Shown here: positions 1-5,383 of the stretch, one piece after another
How positions within the stretch are numbered: position 1 is the first letter of the stretch
How the letters are laid out: the number at the start of each line of letters is the position of its first letter
NCBI GenBank assembly: GCA_009700405.1
Contig: WLMD01000110.1
Span: 1-5,383 of the forward strand
Direction of reading: 5' to 3'
DNA length: 5,383 nt
DNA from: Actinomycetota bacterium
GTDB lineage: Bacteria; Actinomycetota; Actinomycetes; Nanopelagicales; Nanopelagicaceae
Program-made: the position numbers and the translations under genes
The notes under the pieces: model-generated
What the model was told of the DNA's origin: nothing
What the model saw: only the letters and a program-made list of their open reading frames with translations
The model's database searches: none

Positions 1-137
1 ACAAATACTGGGCGATCACCACCGACCATGAAGGATGTTGCCTGGGATGTTTCATGTGAAGGTTTGATCATAGAAAAAGTAAATGTTGCAGCGAGAACTA
101 TTAACAAGAGAGCTACATACTTGCCAACTTTATTCAT
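1..137 (-). CDS. N-terminal fragment of a secreted or membrane-anchored protein (partial, runs off left edge)
   Basis: Reading leftward from the ATG at 137-135, 45 codons are open to the window edge. The product begins MNKVGK, followed by a hydrophobic stretch (about residues 7-24, YVALLLIVLAATFTFSMI), and then a polar segment rich in Ser, Thr and His. This is the layout of a Sec signal peptide or a single N-terminal anchor; no lipobox cysteine is visible and the cleavage site is unclear. The last visible residues, MVGGDRPVF, resemble the start of the mature part of PHB-depolymerase/LpqC-like esterases, but the fragment is too short to support that name. The start codon overlaps the stop of the upstream DMT transporter gene (ATGA), and no SD motif is visible, so translation is probably coupled. 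It is the fourth gene of the leftward operon. That a protein is encoded is fairly sure; its function is unknown. Confidence 0.72.
   Translation of the reverse strand, partial: MNKVGKYVALLLIVLAATFTFSMIKPSHETSQATSFMVGGDRPVF
134..137 (-). other. ATGA stop-start overlap between transporter and signal-peptide gene
   Basis: Read leftward, bases 137-134 are ATGA. ATG starts the signal-peptide protein and TGA ends the DMT transporter. No purine-rich SD motif lies just upstream (the sequence there is CCTTCCATACA), which favours re-initiation by the same ribosome. Confidence 0.85.
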
Positions 138-1024
138 TGTATGGAAGGGACCGATGTTTTACCCAAGCCAAATAAGCCAAGGATGAAGACACAGCCAACC
201 AAGACAAAGGCACCGCCGAGAAGTTGGATGAAGGTGATTACTTCTTTGAGGTAAATGGCGCCAATGAGCACGGCAACCAAAGTCACGAGAAACTCAACAC
301 TGATGGCGCGAGTGGCGCCAACTTTTACTACGAGTGCAAAGTAGATGACATAACAGAGCGAACTACAGAACACGGCTAGGGCGGTGATGTATGCCCAATC
401 GCTAAGTAGTGGTGTCCGATTAAAGGGAACGAAGAAGAGCAATGGCAATGTAAATAGCCCGCCGAAGAAGAATGCGCCAATTGATTGCTCCCAGTTGCCG
501 ACTTTCTCCATTTTAAGCTTGGAGTAATTACTTCCAAATGCAGCGGCTAAACATCCAATAACGCAGGATGTAATACCGATGATGAATTCACTGCCTAGTT
601 TTCCGTGCGGGAAGCCGACTAAAAGAACGATTCCAGCAAATCCGATAAGTAAACCCATTACATCCACTTTAGTAAGGGTTTCTATCTTCATTAACTTTCC
701 GATGAGAGCCGAAAAGAGCGGGATCGCGCCAACGATAATCGCAGAGAGTGCGGTACCGATTCTTGGTATGGCAATGGCAAACCCTACGAGTTGGAGAGAG
801 ACCGTTGTTGCGCCAACTACTGCAAATGGTTTGATGCCAACAGAGAAATCAAGTTTCCTTCGGGTGACTTGTGCAATCAGCCATAAGGAAGCACTAGCAA
901 TTAACGCGCGGATGCAGACTGTTCCAGCCCAACCAAAACCCTCAAGAACACGTAAGAAAAGAAGAAAGGAACTACCCCATAAGAAGCCCAGAGTTGCAAA
1001 CTTAAATGGGATTTCTAATTTCAT
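134..1024 (-). CDS. DMT superfamily transporter, EamA family (10 membrane segments)
   Basis: This 296-residue protein has the usual length and two-repeat layout of EamA/RhaT-type drug/metabolite transporters. About ten hydrophobic segments can be read, near residues 9-27, 31-53, 64-86, 90-111, 121-137, 147-164, 181-201, 210-235, 241-259 and 266-288. The family signature WGSSF is at 16-20, at the start of repeat one. Near the end of repeat two, a KE pair (260-261) precedes the glycine-rich last helix (LLGGAFVLVGC), as is typical. Such proteins act in the inner membrane and move amino acids or other small metabolites, in or out; the substrate cannot be read from sequence. The ATG overlaps the stop of the kinase/phospho-lyase gene by 4 bp and its own stop overlaps the next start, so it belongs to the operon. 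By inference it carries the amine substrate or a product of the neighbouring enzymes. The family assignment is secure. Confidence 0.93.
   Translation of the reverse strand: MKLEIPFKFATLGFLWGSSFLLFLRVLEGFGWAGTVCIRALIASASLWLIAQVTRRKLDFSVGIKPFAVVGATTVSLQLVGFAIAIPRIGTALSAIIVGAIPLFSALIGKLMKIETLTKVDVMGLLIGFAGIVLLVGFPHGKLGSEFIIGITSCVIGCLAAAFGSNYSKLKMEKVGNWEQSIGAFFFGGLFTLPLLFFVPFNRTPLLSDWAYITALAVFCSSLCYVIYFALVVKVGATRAISVEFLVTLVAVLIGAIYLKEVITFIQLLGGAFVLVGCVFILGLFGLGKTSVPSIQ
1021..1024 (-). other. ATGA stop-start overlap between phospho-lyase fusion and transporter
   Basis: Read leftward, bases 1024-1021 are ATGA: ATG starts the transporter and TGA ends the 980-residue fusion. There is no convincing SD at normal spacing; the nearest purine run, GGGTGA, is about 15 bases upstream. 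Translational coupling is the simplest explanation. Confidence 0.85.
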
Positions 1025-3963
1025 CGGCTATTTAGCCAATCACCCAAAACGTTGAGGAATAGATCGACATCCTTTTTGGTGATGATCATTGGAGGCTTGA
1101 TCTTGAGAACGTTATTGAATGGACCATCGCTAGAAAGAAGAACACCCTTGGAGAGAGCGAACTCCATCAGCTCGGCAACTTCCTGCGTTGCTGGGGTTTC
1201 ATCGTCAACCATAAATTCGACACCGATAAATAGACCGTGTCCCCTGATATCACCGATGATGTCGTGGCTCTTAGCTAAGTGGGCAACGCCTGCACGAAGG
1301 TAGGCACCCATCTCTTGGGCGTTGAGTTGTAGACGTTGGTCATAAACAATCTCAAGAACAGTTTGGCCAATGACTGCGCTGACGGGATTACCACCGAAGG
1401 TATTGAAGTACTCCATGCCGTTATGGAAAGAGTTGGCAATTTCTGGAGTGGTAACAACTGCAGCAAGTGGGTGACCATTACCCAGTGGCTTACCCATCGT
1501 GACGATATCTGGGATGACGCCATGTAATTCAAAGCCCCAGAACTTATCGCCCACACGGCCTAAACCAATTTGCACTTCATCGCTCACGCAGAGTCCGCCA
1601 TTGAGACGAATTAACTCATAAGCAGTTGATAGGTAGCCAGCAGGTAGAACAATTTGTCCAGCAGTGCTGACGATAGATTCGGCAAAGAATGCAGAGAGCG
1701 GTACCTGCATGTCCGCAATTGTTTCCTTGAGTTGGTTGAGATATTGACCCGTTGCACCTTCACCACGGAATGGTCCGCGGAAAGTGTCTGGCAACTCTGC
1801 AACGCCAAGGTGATCTGGCTTTCCCGGCCCGCCTTTGCCTAAGAATTTATAGGGACTAATTTCCATGACGCTTTGCGTGTGGCCGTGGTAACCGTGGCGA
1901 AGTGAGATCACACCTTTTGCTTGTGTGTGCGCGCGGGCTAAACGAATTGCAAGGTCATTTGCTTCACTGCCACTGTTAACAAAGAAAATCACACTTAAGG
2001 GATCAGGCAGAGTGCTGGTGATCGCCTTGCCGTATTCGATGATGGCTTGATGCAAATAACGAGTGTTGGTATTGAGGGCGCTCATTTGTCTGGATGCGGC
2101 TTCAACAACTCGCGGATTGCCATGGCCAACGTGAGCAACATTGTTTACTAAGTCCAAGTAGGGGCGATTTTGCTCATCAAATAAGTAAGCGCCCTCTCCC
2201 CTGTTGATTTGGAGTGGCTTTTTGAAATTGAGTGACAGGTTTTGAGAGAGAACAACTCTGCGCTCACTGCGCAAAGTGTCCTTTGCGAGTTTTGCGTGGG
2301 CATCTGTGCCCGTGCTGATTCCCAAAATTAAATTAGGGTTGAGAGAGATTCCGCGCCAGAGTGAAATTTCATCTTTGGGTGCGACGCCATAAATATCAAT
2401 GCCCATGCCACAGAGATCGGTGAGCAATTGGAAATGTGTATGCGGTGGCCATCCAACGTTCTCGGTTTCTTTACCCATGCGCCCGACCAGTTGCCCAGCT
2501 TTGATTTCCTTACCGATTTCCCATGCTGGCATTGAGTCAATAGATAGGTGACCAAAGAGAGACCAGAAAGGAATGCCCTCTGTTGTCTTATGGCGCAAAA
2601 CTACAACGGGGCCGTAATCAAGATGAGTGGCGTTGTTATTGAATATTTCGATGACGCCATCAAGGGGTGCAAATACTTCTGAACCCGCTGGCATGCCAAG
2701 GTCAACGCCTAAGTGGAAGGTTCTCGCACTGGGTGAGGTCGTGTTGTAGGCATCTCCTTGATAGACATCTCTGTTCTCGCAGTAATACCCGATTGTGACA
2801 TCGGCGCCGGTAGCTTCCATGAGCGCTTCGATTTCCTCGGTAGTGCGTGCAATATCAGGGTTATCAAAAGACCAGTTGATATAGGTCTTATTCATTGAAG
2901 AAAGAGGCGCGCGCAATACATCAGCGGCCTTGGTGGTGAGTATGTAATCGCGAATCGCTTTAGCGTTTGGATTGGCTTCAAGGCCAATGGCGTTGCGTAA
3001 TCTAAAGAGTGCGAAATTTGTGTCAAAGGCATCCAGGGCCAAGAGAGTACGTGGGACATCATTTTGGCTAATAGATAGGTACTCATTGCCCGGATCGTTA
3101 TCTCGCTGAAGTGCAGCATTGGCAACGCTAGATGCCAGTCTTACCTGCACAAGGTTCATGATGATTTCTAGCTCGTGAGGAGTCAGCGGATTAATGCTGT
3201 GGTAGCCGCGAACAAATTGGCTGATCTGTTTTACAGGGTCTTCGGATTTAAGGCCGACATATGCCGCAGCAACTGCAACGCCCACAACCTTAGGAGCGTA
3301 AATCATGTCGCCGAAATCAATGAGTGAGAGGTGATCGCCATCTTCAATAACGTTGTAATCATTACCGTCGTTATGGATTACCTGCATCGGTAGAGACATC
3401 AAAACTGGCTTCACTCGATCTCTGAAATCAACAAGTACTTTTTGTACCACTGCTTTAACCTCTGAGTCCTGAATCTTTTCGACCCAGGTAAGCAACTGCT
3501 CGGCTTGCAACATATTCCACATAAAGGGTGCATCGAGTGCTTCCCTCTCTTGAGGGGAAACCATGATCGAGCCGATTCTCTTATCAACAGTTGCGATGAG
3601 TCGTCCTAGATGTTCGATCTTCTCAAGGTCATGAACATCCTGTGCGCCCCAAGGCTTACCTTCGTGCCATGTAAGTAACCGTGCCACTGAATTATGGTCG
3701 ATAGTGAAAAGGTGATCACCTGTGGTGGTTTCAACTACTGAGGGTGTTATGTCCAGTCCTGCTCCGTGCAGGTAATTTAAGACGCGATTTTGAAAGTGCA
3801 ATGATGCAAGCAGTTTGTGGTCGACCTTTGGATAGATCTTCAAGACATATTTATCTACGCCTTCGACTTTAAAGTTGATATCGCGCTCACTGGGCAATTC
3901 ACTCAATGGAGCATCTATTCCCCATTGCTTGGCCAAAAGGTCGGTTGCTTGTTTTGAGTCCAT
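1021..3963 (-). CDS. Trifunctional fusion: hydroxylysine-kinase-like APH domain, M23 peptidase-like domain, class III PLP phospho-lyase
   Basis: This 980-residue protein has three modules and no signal peptide, so it is probably cytoplasmic. Residues 1-325 are an APH/choline-kinase-type kinase: nucleotide loop SERDINFKV (25-33), Lys42 in VLKI, catalytic HND...N (His197, Asp199, Asn204) and metal-binding DFG (Asp216). The HNDGNDYN/DFGDM pattern resembles hydroxylysine kinase. Residues about 395-540 are an M23/LytM fold with the full ligand and catalytic set: His417, Asp421, His472, His508, His510. Residues about 565-980 are a class III PLP enzyme: GSEAN (665-669), YHGH (692-695), SDEVQ with Asp795, and PLP lysine Lys825 in TMGKPLGNGHP. 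The stretch AESIVSTAGQ...GMEYFNTFGGNPVS is close to the animal ethanolamine-phosphate/phosphohydroxylysine phospho-lyases (ETNPPL, PHYKPL). Expected action is to phosphorylate an amino alcohol, then eliminate phosphate and ammonia to give an aldehyde. I recall similar kinase-M23-aminotransferase fusions in other bacteria, usually annotated only as aminotransferases. Substrate and M23 role are unknown. Confidence 0.93.
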   Translation of the reverse strand: MDSKQATDLLAKQWGIDAPLSELPSERDINFKVEGVDKYVLKIYPKVDHKLLASLHFQNRVLNYLHGAGLDITPSVVETTTGDHLFTIDHNSVARLLTWHEGKPWGAQDVHDLEKIEHLGRLIATVDKRIGSIMVSPQEREALDAPFMWNMLQAEQLLTWVEKIQDSEVKAVVQKVLVDFRDRVKPVLMSLPMQVIHNDGNDYNVIEDGDHLSLIDFGDMIYAPKVVGVAVAAAYVGLKSEDPVKQISQFVRGYHSINPLTPHELEIIMNLVQVRLASSVANAALQRDNDPGNEYLSISQNDVPRTLLALDAFDTNFALFRLRNAIGLEANPNAKAIRDYILTTKAADVLRAPLSSMNKTYINWSFDNPDIARTTEEIEALMEATGADVTIGYYCENRDVYQGDAYNTTSPSARTFHLGVDLGMPAGSEVFAPLDGVIEIFNNNATHLDYGPVVVLRHKTTEGIPFWSLFGHLSIDSMPAWEIGKEIKAGQLVGRMGKETENVGWPPHTHFQLLTDLCGMGIDIYGVAPKDEISLWRGISLNPNLILGISTGTDAHAKLAKDTLRSERRVVLSQNLSLNFKKPLQINRGEGAYLFDEQNRPYLDLVNNVAHVGHGNPRVVEAASRQMSALNTNTRYLHQAIIEYGKAITSTLPDPLSVIFFVNSGSEANDLAIRLARAHTQAKGVISLRHGYHGHTQSVMEISPYKFLGKGGPGKPDHLGVAELPDTFRGPFRGEGATGQYLNQLKETIADMQVPLSAFFAESIVSTAGQIVLPAGYLSTAYELIRLNGGLCVSDEVQIGLGRVGDKFWGFELHGVIPDIVTMGKPLGNGHPLAAVVTTPEIANSFHNGMEYFNTFGGNPVSAVIGQTVLEIVYDQRLQLNAQEMGAYLRAGVAHLAKSHDIIGDIRGHGLFIGVEFMVDDETPATQEVAELMEFALSKGVLLSSDGPFNNVLKIKPPMIITKKDVDLFLNVLGDWLNSR
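1026..1037 (-). repeat. Small inverted repeat just upstream of the transporter start
   Basis: Bases GGCTA and TAGCC flank a two-base centre (5 bp per arm; realistically a 4-bp stem with a 4-base loop). It lies in the last codons of the fusion gene, one base before the transporter ATG. It is short enough to be chance, but in mRNA it would sit where a re-initiating ribosome works. Confidence 0.35.
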
Positions 3964-3969
3964 TGCTTT

Positions 3970-3973
3970 ACCT
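3970..3973 (-). promoter_or_regulatory. SD-like AGGT for the fusion gene, overlapping the upstream stop codon
   Basis: Read leftward, the junction is TAG-GTAAAGCA-ATG. AGGT matches part of the anti-SD complement, lies 6 bases before the fusion ATG at 3963-3961, and shares AG with the TAG stop of the upstream gene. It supports this start and close coupling of the first two genes. Confidence 0.5.
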
Positions 3974-4913
3974 ATTTTCTATCCGAGGAAGCGAACTTTT
4001 CATGATTCACAAGGTATTCCACCATCGCGGCATCTTGAATGCCTAGACCAACACTGAAGTAATAAATAACTTCATCTGGGTTTGTGCGTCCCTTGATGCG
4101 TTGATCAAAGAGATCGCCAATTGATTCTGGCTTTGACCATTTTCGATCATCACGAGGCAGGGTGACTACAACCGAACCTGCTTGCTTGGAAATCGTCTCG
4201 GCGTCATCTCCAAAGACCTTGTCTGCTTTAGCAAGAACCTCTGGAGCCACTTCAACTCGGTTAGGGCCAAAGGAGCCAATAGATATGCATGTCGTGCCTG
4301 GCTTTAGATCGGAGGTAACAACAGGCACGATGGAATTTGTGCAGACGAAGATCAGATCGCACTCGTTGAGAGCGCTCATATCTGTTGTTGTTTCAACGGG
4401 GAAACCTAGATCCAAAGTTTTGGCGCTTCGAGAGAACCCGATGATTCGTTCTGGTGCAAAAATCTTATGGATTGCTTCTATGTGCGCAATGCCTTGGTGG
4501 CCCAAGCCAATAACCCCAACAGTATGTATCGGATTGGCCAGGTGCTTTGCCGCGGCCATGCTTGCTGCGACGGTGCGCCACTTAGTAACAGTCTCGCCAT
4601 CGAAAAAGAAATCAATCGAACCTGTTACTGGGTTAAGTGCGGCAACAGTTGTTTGAACGACAGAGATATCTCGTTGTGCGTTGGAGGGAATGACGCTTCC
4701 AAATTTCACAATAGTTGGGCCGTCGGCGCTGGCACGGGCGATATACGAAAATTGCGCATTTTCACTTTGAGTCAAGATGGCACGTGGACCCATCACGGCC
4801 CGGCCATTTACAAATTCAATGAAGACCTTCTCTTGAATCTCCATGATTTCGGCGATTTCGCAGAGTGAATCAATCTGCTCCGGACCAATAAAAATAGGTT
4901 GCTTCGTTGCCAT
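3972..4913 (-). CDS. Ornithine cyclodeaminase / mu-crystallin family NAD(P)-dependent enzyme
   Basis: Taken from the ATG at 4913-4911, the protein has 313 residues, usual for this family. Visible features are a substrate-pocket lysine in VKFGSV (Lys70), the family signature KWRTVAASMAAAKHLA with Arg113 (112-126), the Rossmann nucleotide loop VIGLGHQGIAH (134-144), the strand SIGSFGPNRVEV (211-222), and the C-terminal GLGIQDAAMVEYLV (289-302). Members convert ornithine to proline or reversibly reduce cyclic imines and 2-oxo acids (mu-crystallin/ketimine reductase, some alanine and opine dehydrogenases), using bound or exchangeable NAD(P). Sequence alone does not pick among these. It is the first gene of the operon, 8 bp before the kinase/phospho-lyase fusion, so reduction of an imine made from the aldehyde product is a reasonable guess. 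The frame stays open upstream to a GTG at 4967, but the ATG is preferred: it aligns with the normal family N-terminus and lies 7 bases after a TAGACT -10 box, fitting a leaderless mRNA. Confidence 0.9.
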   Translation of the reverse strand: MATKQPIFIGPEQIDSLCEIAEIMEIQEKVFIEFVNGRAVMGPRAILTQSENAQFSYIARASADGPTIVKFGSVIPSNAQRDISVVQTTVAALNPVTGSIDFFFDGETVTKWRTVAASMAAAKHLANPIHTVGVIGLGHQGIAHIEAIHKIFAPERIIGFSRSAKTLDLGFPVETTTDMSALNECDLIFVCTNSIVPVVTSDLKPGTTCISIGSFGPNRVEVAPEVLAKADKVFGDDAETISKQAGSVVVTLPRDDRKWSKPESIGDLFDQRIKGRTNPDEVIYYFSVGLGIQDAAMVEYLVNHEKFASSDRK

Positions 4914-4920
4914 ATCTGTC

Positions 4921-4949
4921 AGTCTAGAGATGATTACGCGTAGAAACCA
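4921..4949 (-). promoter_or_regulatory. Putative leaderless promoter of the cyclodeaminase-family operon
   Basis: Read leftward, TAGACT (4926-4921) fits the actinobacterial -10 pattern TANNNT. It is followed by 7 bases and then the ATG at 4913, so transcription would start at or beside the A of the start codon. Seventeen bases upstream is TGGTTT (4949-4944), a poor -35 match, so this half is weak. No SD precedes the ATG, consistent with a leaderless transcript. It would serve the whole operon. Confidence 0.55.
4935..4942. other. 8-bp perfect palindrome TACGCGTA in the promoter spacer
   Basis: The palindrome lies between the proposed -35 and -10 of the leftward promoter, where a repressor could block RNA polymerase. 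Symmetry does not extend beyond 8 bp, so an operator role is only a possibility and chance is not excluded. Confidence 0.25.
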
Positions 4950-4962
4950 GCGGGCAGGTAAT

Positions 4963-4990
4963 CTCACATAGCGATAATTGAGGTTAGACT
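4963..4990 (+). promoter_or_regulatory. Putative leaderless promoter of the small membrane protein gene
   Basis: TAGACT at 4985-4990 is followed by 6 bases and then the ATG at 4997, putting the predicted transcription start on or next to the start codon. CTCACA (4963-4968) lies 16 bases upstream and matches TTGACA at four of six positions. The hexamer is identical to the -10 proposed for the divergent operon. A GAGG at 4980-4983 could act as a weak, distant SD if transcription starts further upstream. Confidence 0.55.
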
Positions 4991-4996
4991 CTGATT

Positions 4997-5212
4997 ATGC
5001 GATTCGGATTCACGTTTTTCTGGGCGGTACTGGTGTCGACTTTCATGATATTCACTACTCGCAAAAAGGTCCTGGAAGATAAGAATCTCACCTCAGTTAA
5101 TTGGGATCTCTATAAATTGAAGCTGAGCCAAACATGGTGGACTGGATTCCTTGCAGCATCCATGTTGCTGACTATCTTCTATCTCTTAGTGACCTTCGGT
5201 ATCACAAAGTAA
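4997..5212 (+). CDS. Small membrane protein with two predicted helices, function unknown
   Basis: The 71-residue product has a hydrophobic segment at about 3-21 (FGFTFFWAVLVSTFMIFTT), then a charged middle (RKKVLEDKN...KLKLSQ), then a second hydrophobic segment at about 47-69 (WWTGFLAASMLLTIFYLLVTFGI), ending ITK. This predicts a hairpin inner-membrane protein with a polar loop of about 25 residues. The positive residues RKK after helix one suggest the loop is cytoplasmic. I do not recognise a family. Support for a real gene is the leaderless-type promoter placed exactly at its ATG, the clear membrane layout, and the tight fit between a divergent operon and a convergent gene. It is transcribed away from the amine operon, so a shared function is not implied. 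Confidence 0.72.
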   Translation: MRFGFTFFWAVLVSTFMIFTTRKKVLEDKNLTSVNWDLYKLKLSQTWWTGFLAASMLLTIFYLLVTFGITK

Positions 5213-5219
5213 ATTAGCC

Positions 5220-5248
5220 AGGGTCTTTGAAAACTAACTAGGGTCTTT
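5220..5248. repeat. Short direct repeat AGGGTCTTT x2, 20 bp apart
   Basis: Copies lie at 5220-5228 and 5240-5248, in and beside the 21-bp gap between two convergent genes. The second copy is inside the last codons of the leftward gene. No stem-loop terminator can be formed from it, and it may be accidental. Confidence 0.4.
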
Positions 5249-5383
5249 TTCGCCCCATCGTGGACTTGTACTGCGAGGTGGGTAAATGGAATCTCGCAAT
5301 AGAACAATCGCTGGTGATTTCTCTTTCGCGCGTTTGGTGAGTACACCTTCTAAGGTATTTAGATCTGCTTCGATGAATTCAAG
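5234..5383 (-). CDS. C-terminal fragment of an unidentified leftward protein (partial, enters from right edge)
   Basis: Reading leftward from the right edge, 49 codons are open and end in TAG at 5236-5234. The encoded tail starts LEFIEADLNTLEGVLTKRAK and ends SPRWGEKDPS: a likely acidic helix, then a short hydrophobic strand (AIVLL), then a Pro/Arg-rich polar end. Codons often begin with G or A and the residue mix is protein-like, unlike the Ser/Arg-rich readings of the opposite strand. The fragment is too short to name a family. Its stop is 21 bp from the end of the convergent small membrane gene. The real start lies outside the window. Confidence 0.6.
   Translation of the reverse strand, partial: LEFIEADLNTLEGVLTKRAKEKSPAIVLLRDSIYPPRSTSPRWGEKDPS

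Noticed and set aside
579..1055. Rightward open frame of 158 codons opposite the transporter gene
   Set aside because: It is rich in Pro, Arg, Ser and Lys with no recognisable motif and lies fully opposite a well-supported EamA gene, so it is an antisense shadow.
1275..1556. Shifted leftward frame within the phospho-lyase domain, considered as a frameshift sign
   Set aside because: The main frame is continuous, with all class III PLP motifs in order across this stretch, so there is no broken gene.
1021..3963. Fusion considered as an assembly or frameshift artefact joining separate genes
   Set aside because: All three domains are in one uninterrupted frame with natural linkers, and I recall the same domain order in other bacteria.
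2989..3963. Kinase domain considered as an aminoglycoside-resistance enzyme
   Set aside because: The general APH fold is shared, but the HNDGNDYN and DFGDM patterns and the fusion to a phospho-lyase point to a metabolic amino-alcohol kinase.
4162..4656. Rightward open frame of 164 codons opposite the cyclodeaminase-family gene
   Set aside because: No family features or promoter; the opposite strand carries clear Rossmann and family motifs. A second rightward frame at 4467-4868 is rejected for the same reason.
4914..4967. Longer GTG start at 4967 for the cyclodeaminase-family protein
   Set aside because: It would add 18 residues (RLPARWFLRV...) not expected for the family and would place the -10 box inside the coding region. 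The ATG at 4913 fits a leaderless promoter.
5286..5383. Rightward start ATG at 5286 with GAGG 7 bases upstream, open to the right edge
   Set aside because: The reading (MESRNRTIAGDFSFARLV...) is Ser/Arg-rich and looks antisense, while the leftward frame has a more protein-like composition and codon pattern. The SD match makes this rejection moderate, not firm.

Overview
The window is a compact bacterial segment with no RNA genes, mobile elements or CRISPR. GC content looks close to half (one line counted by eye gave about 48%). Genes overlap by 4 bp or sit a few bases apart, and both promoters in the only non-coding gap look leaderless. That would fit a streamlined, moderate-GC actinobacterium such as the freshwater planktonic lineages. 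This placement is an inference from style; no marker gene is present.

Most of the window is one leftward (minus-strand) operon. In transcription order it encodes: (1) an ornithine cyclodeaminase/mu-crystallin family NAD(P)-dependent enzyme, 4913 to 3972; (2) a 980-residue three-domain protein, 3963 to 1021, joining a hydroxylysine-kinase-like phosphotransferase, an M23 (LytM-type) metallopeptidase-like domain and a class III PLP enzyme of the ETNPPL/PHYKPL phospho-lyase type; (3) an EamA/DMT transporter with ten membrane segments, 1024 to 134; (4) the first 45 codons of a protein with an N-terminal hydrophobic signal or anchor segment, 137 to beyond the left edge. Genes 2/3 and 3/4 share ATGA stop-start overlaps, and genes 1/2 are 8 bp apart with an SD-like AGGT across the stop codon. 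The four are therefore probably co-transcribed and partly translationally coupled.

The likely chemistry is phosphorylation of a hydroxylated amine, followed by PLP-dependent loss of phosphate and ammonia to give an aldehyde, all within one polypeptide. With hydroxylysine as substrate the product would be 2-aminoadipate semialdehyde, which cyclises to an imine. A mu-crystallin-like reductase could then act on that imine. The substrate is not proven by sequence; ethanolamine or another amino alcohol remains possible. The DMT protein may move a substrate or product. The role of the M23-like domain in a protein with no export signal is the main puzzle.

To the right, an 83-bp divergent gap separates the operon from a small rightward two-helix membrane protein (4997 to 5212). 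This converges, across 21 bp, on the 3' end of an unidentified leftward gene that runs off the right edge (5234 to 5383).
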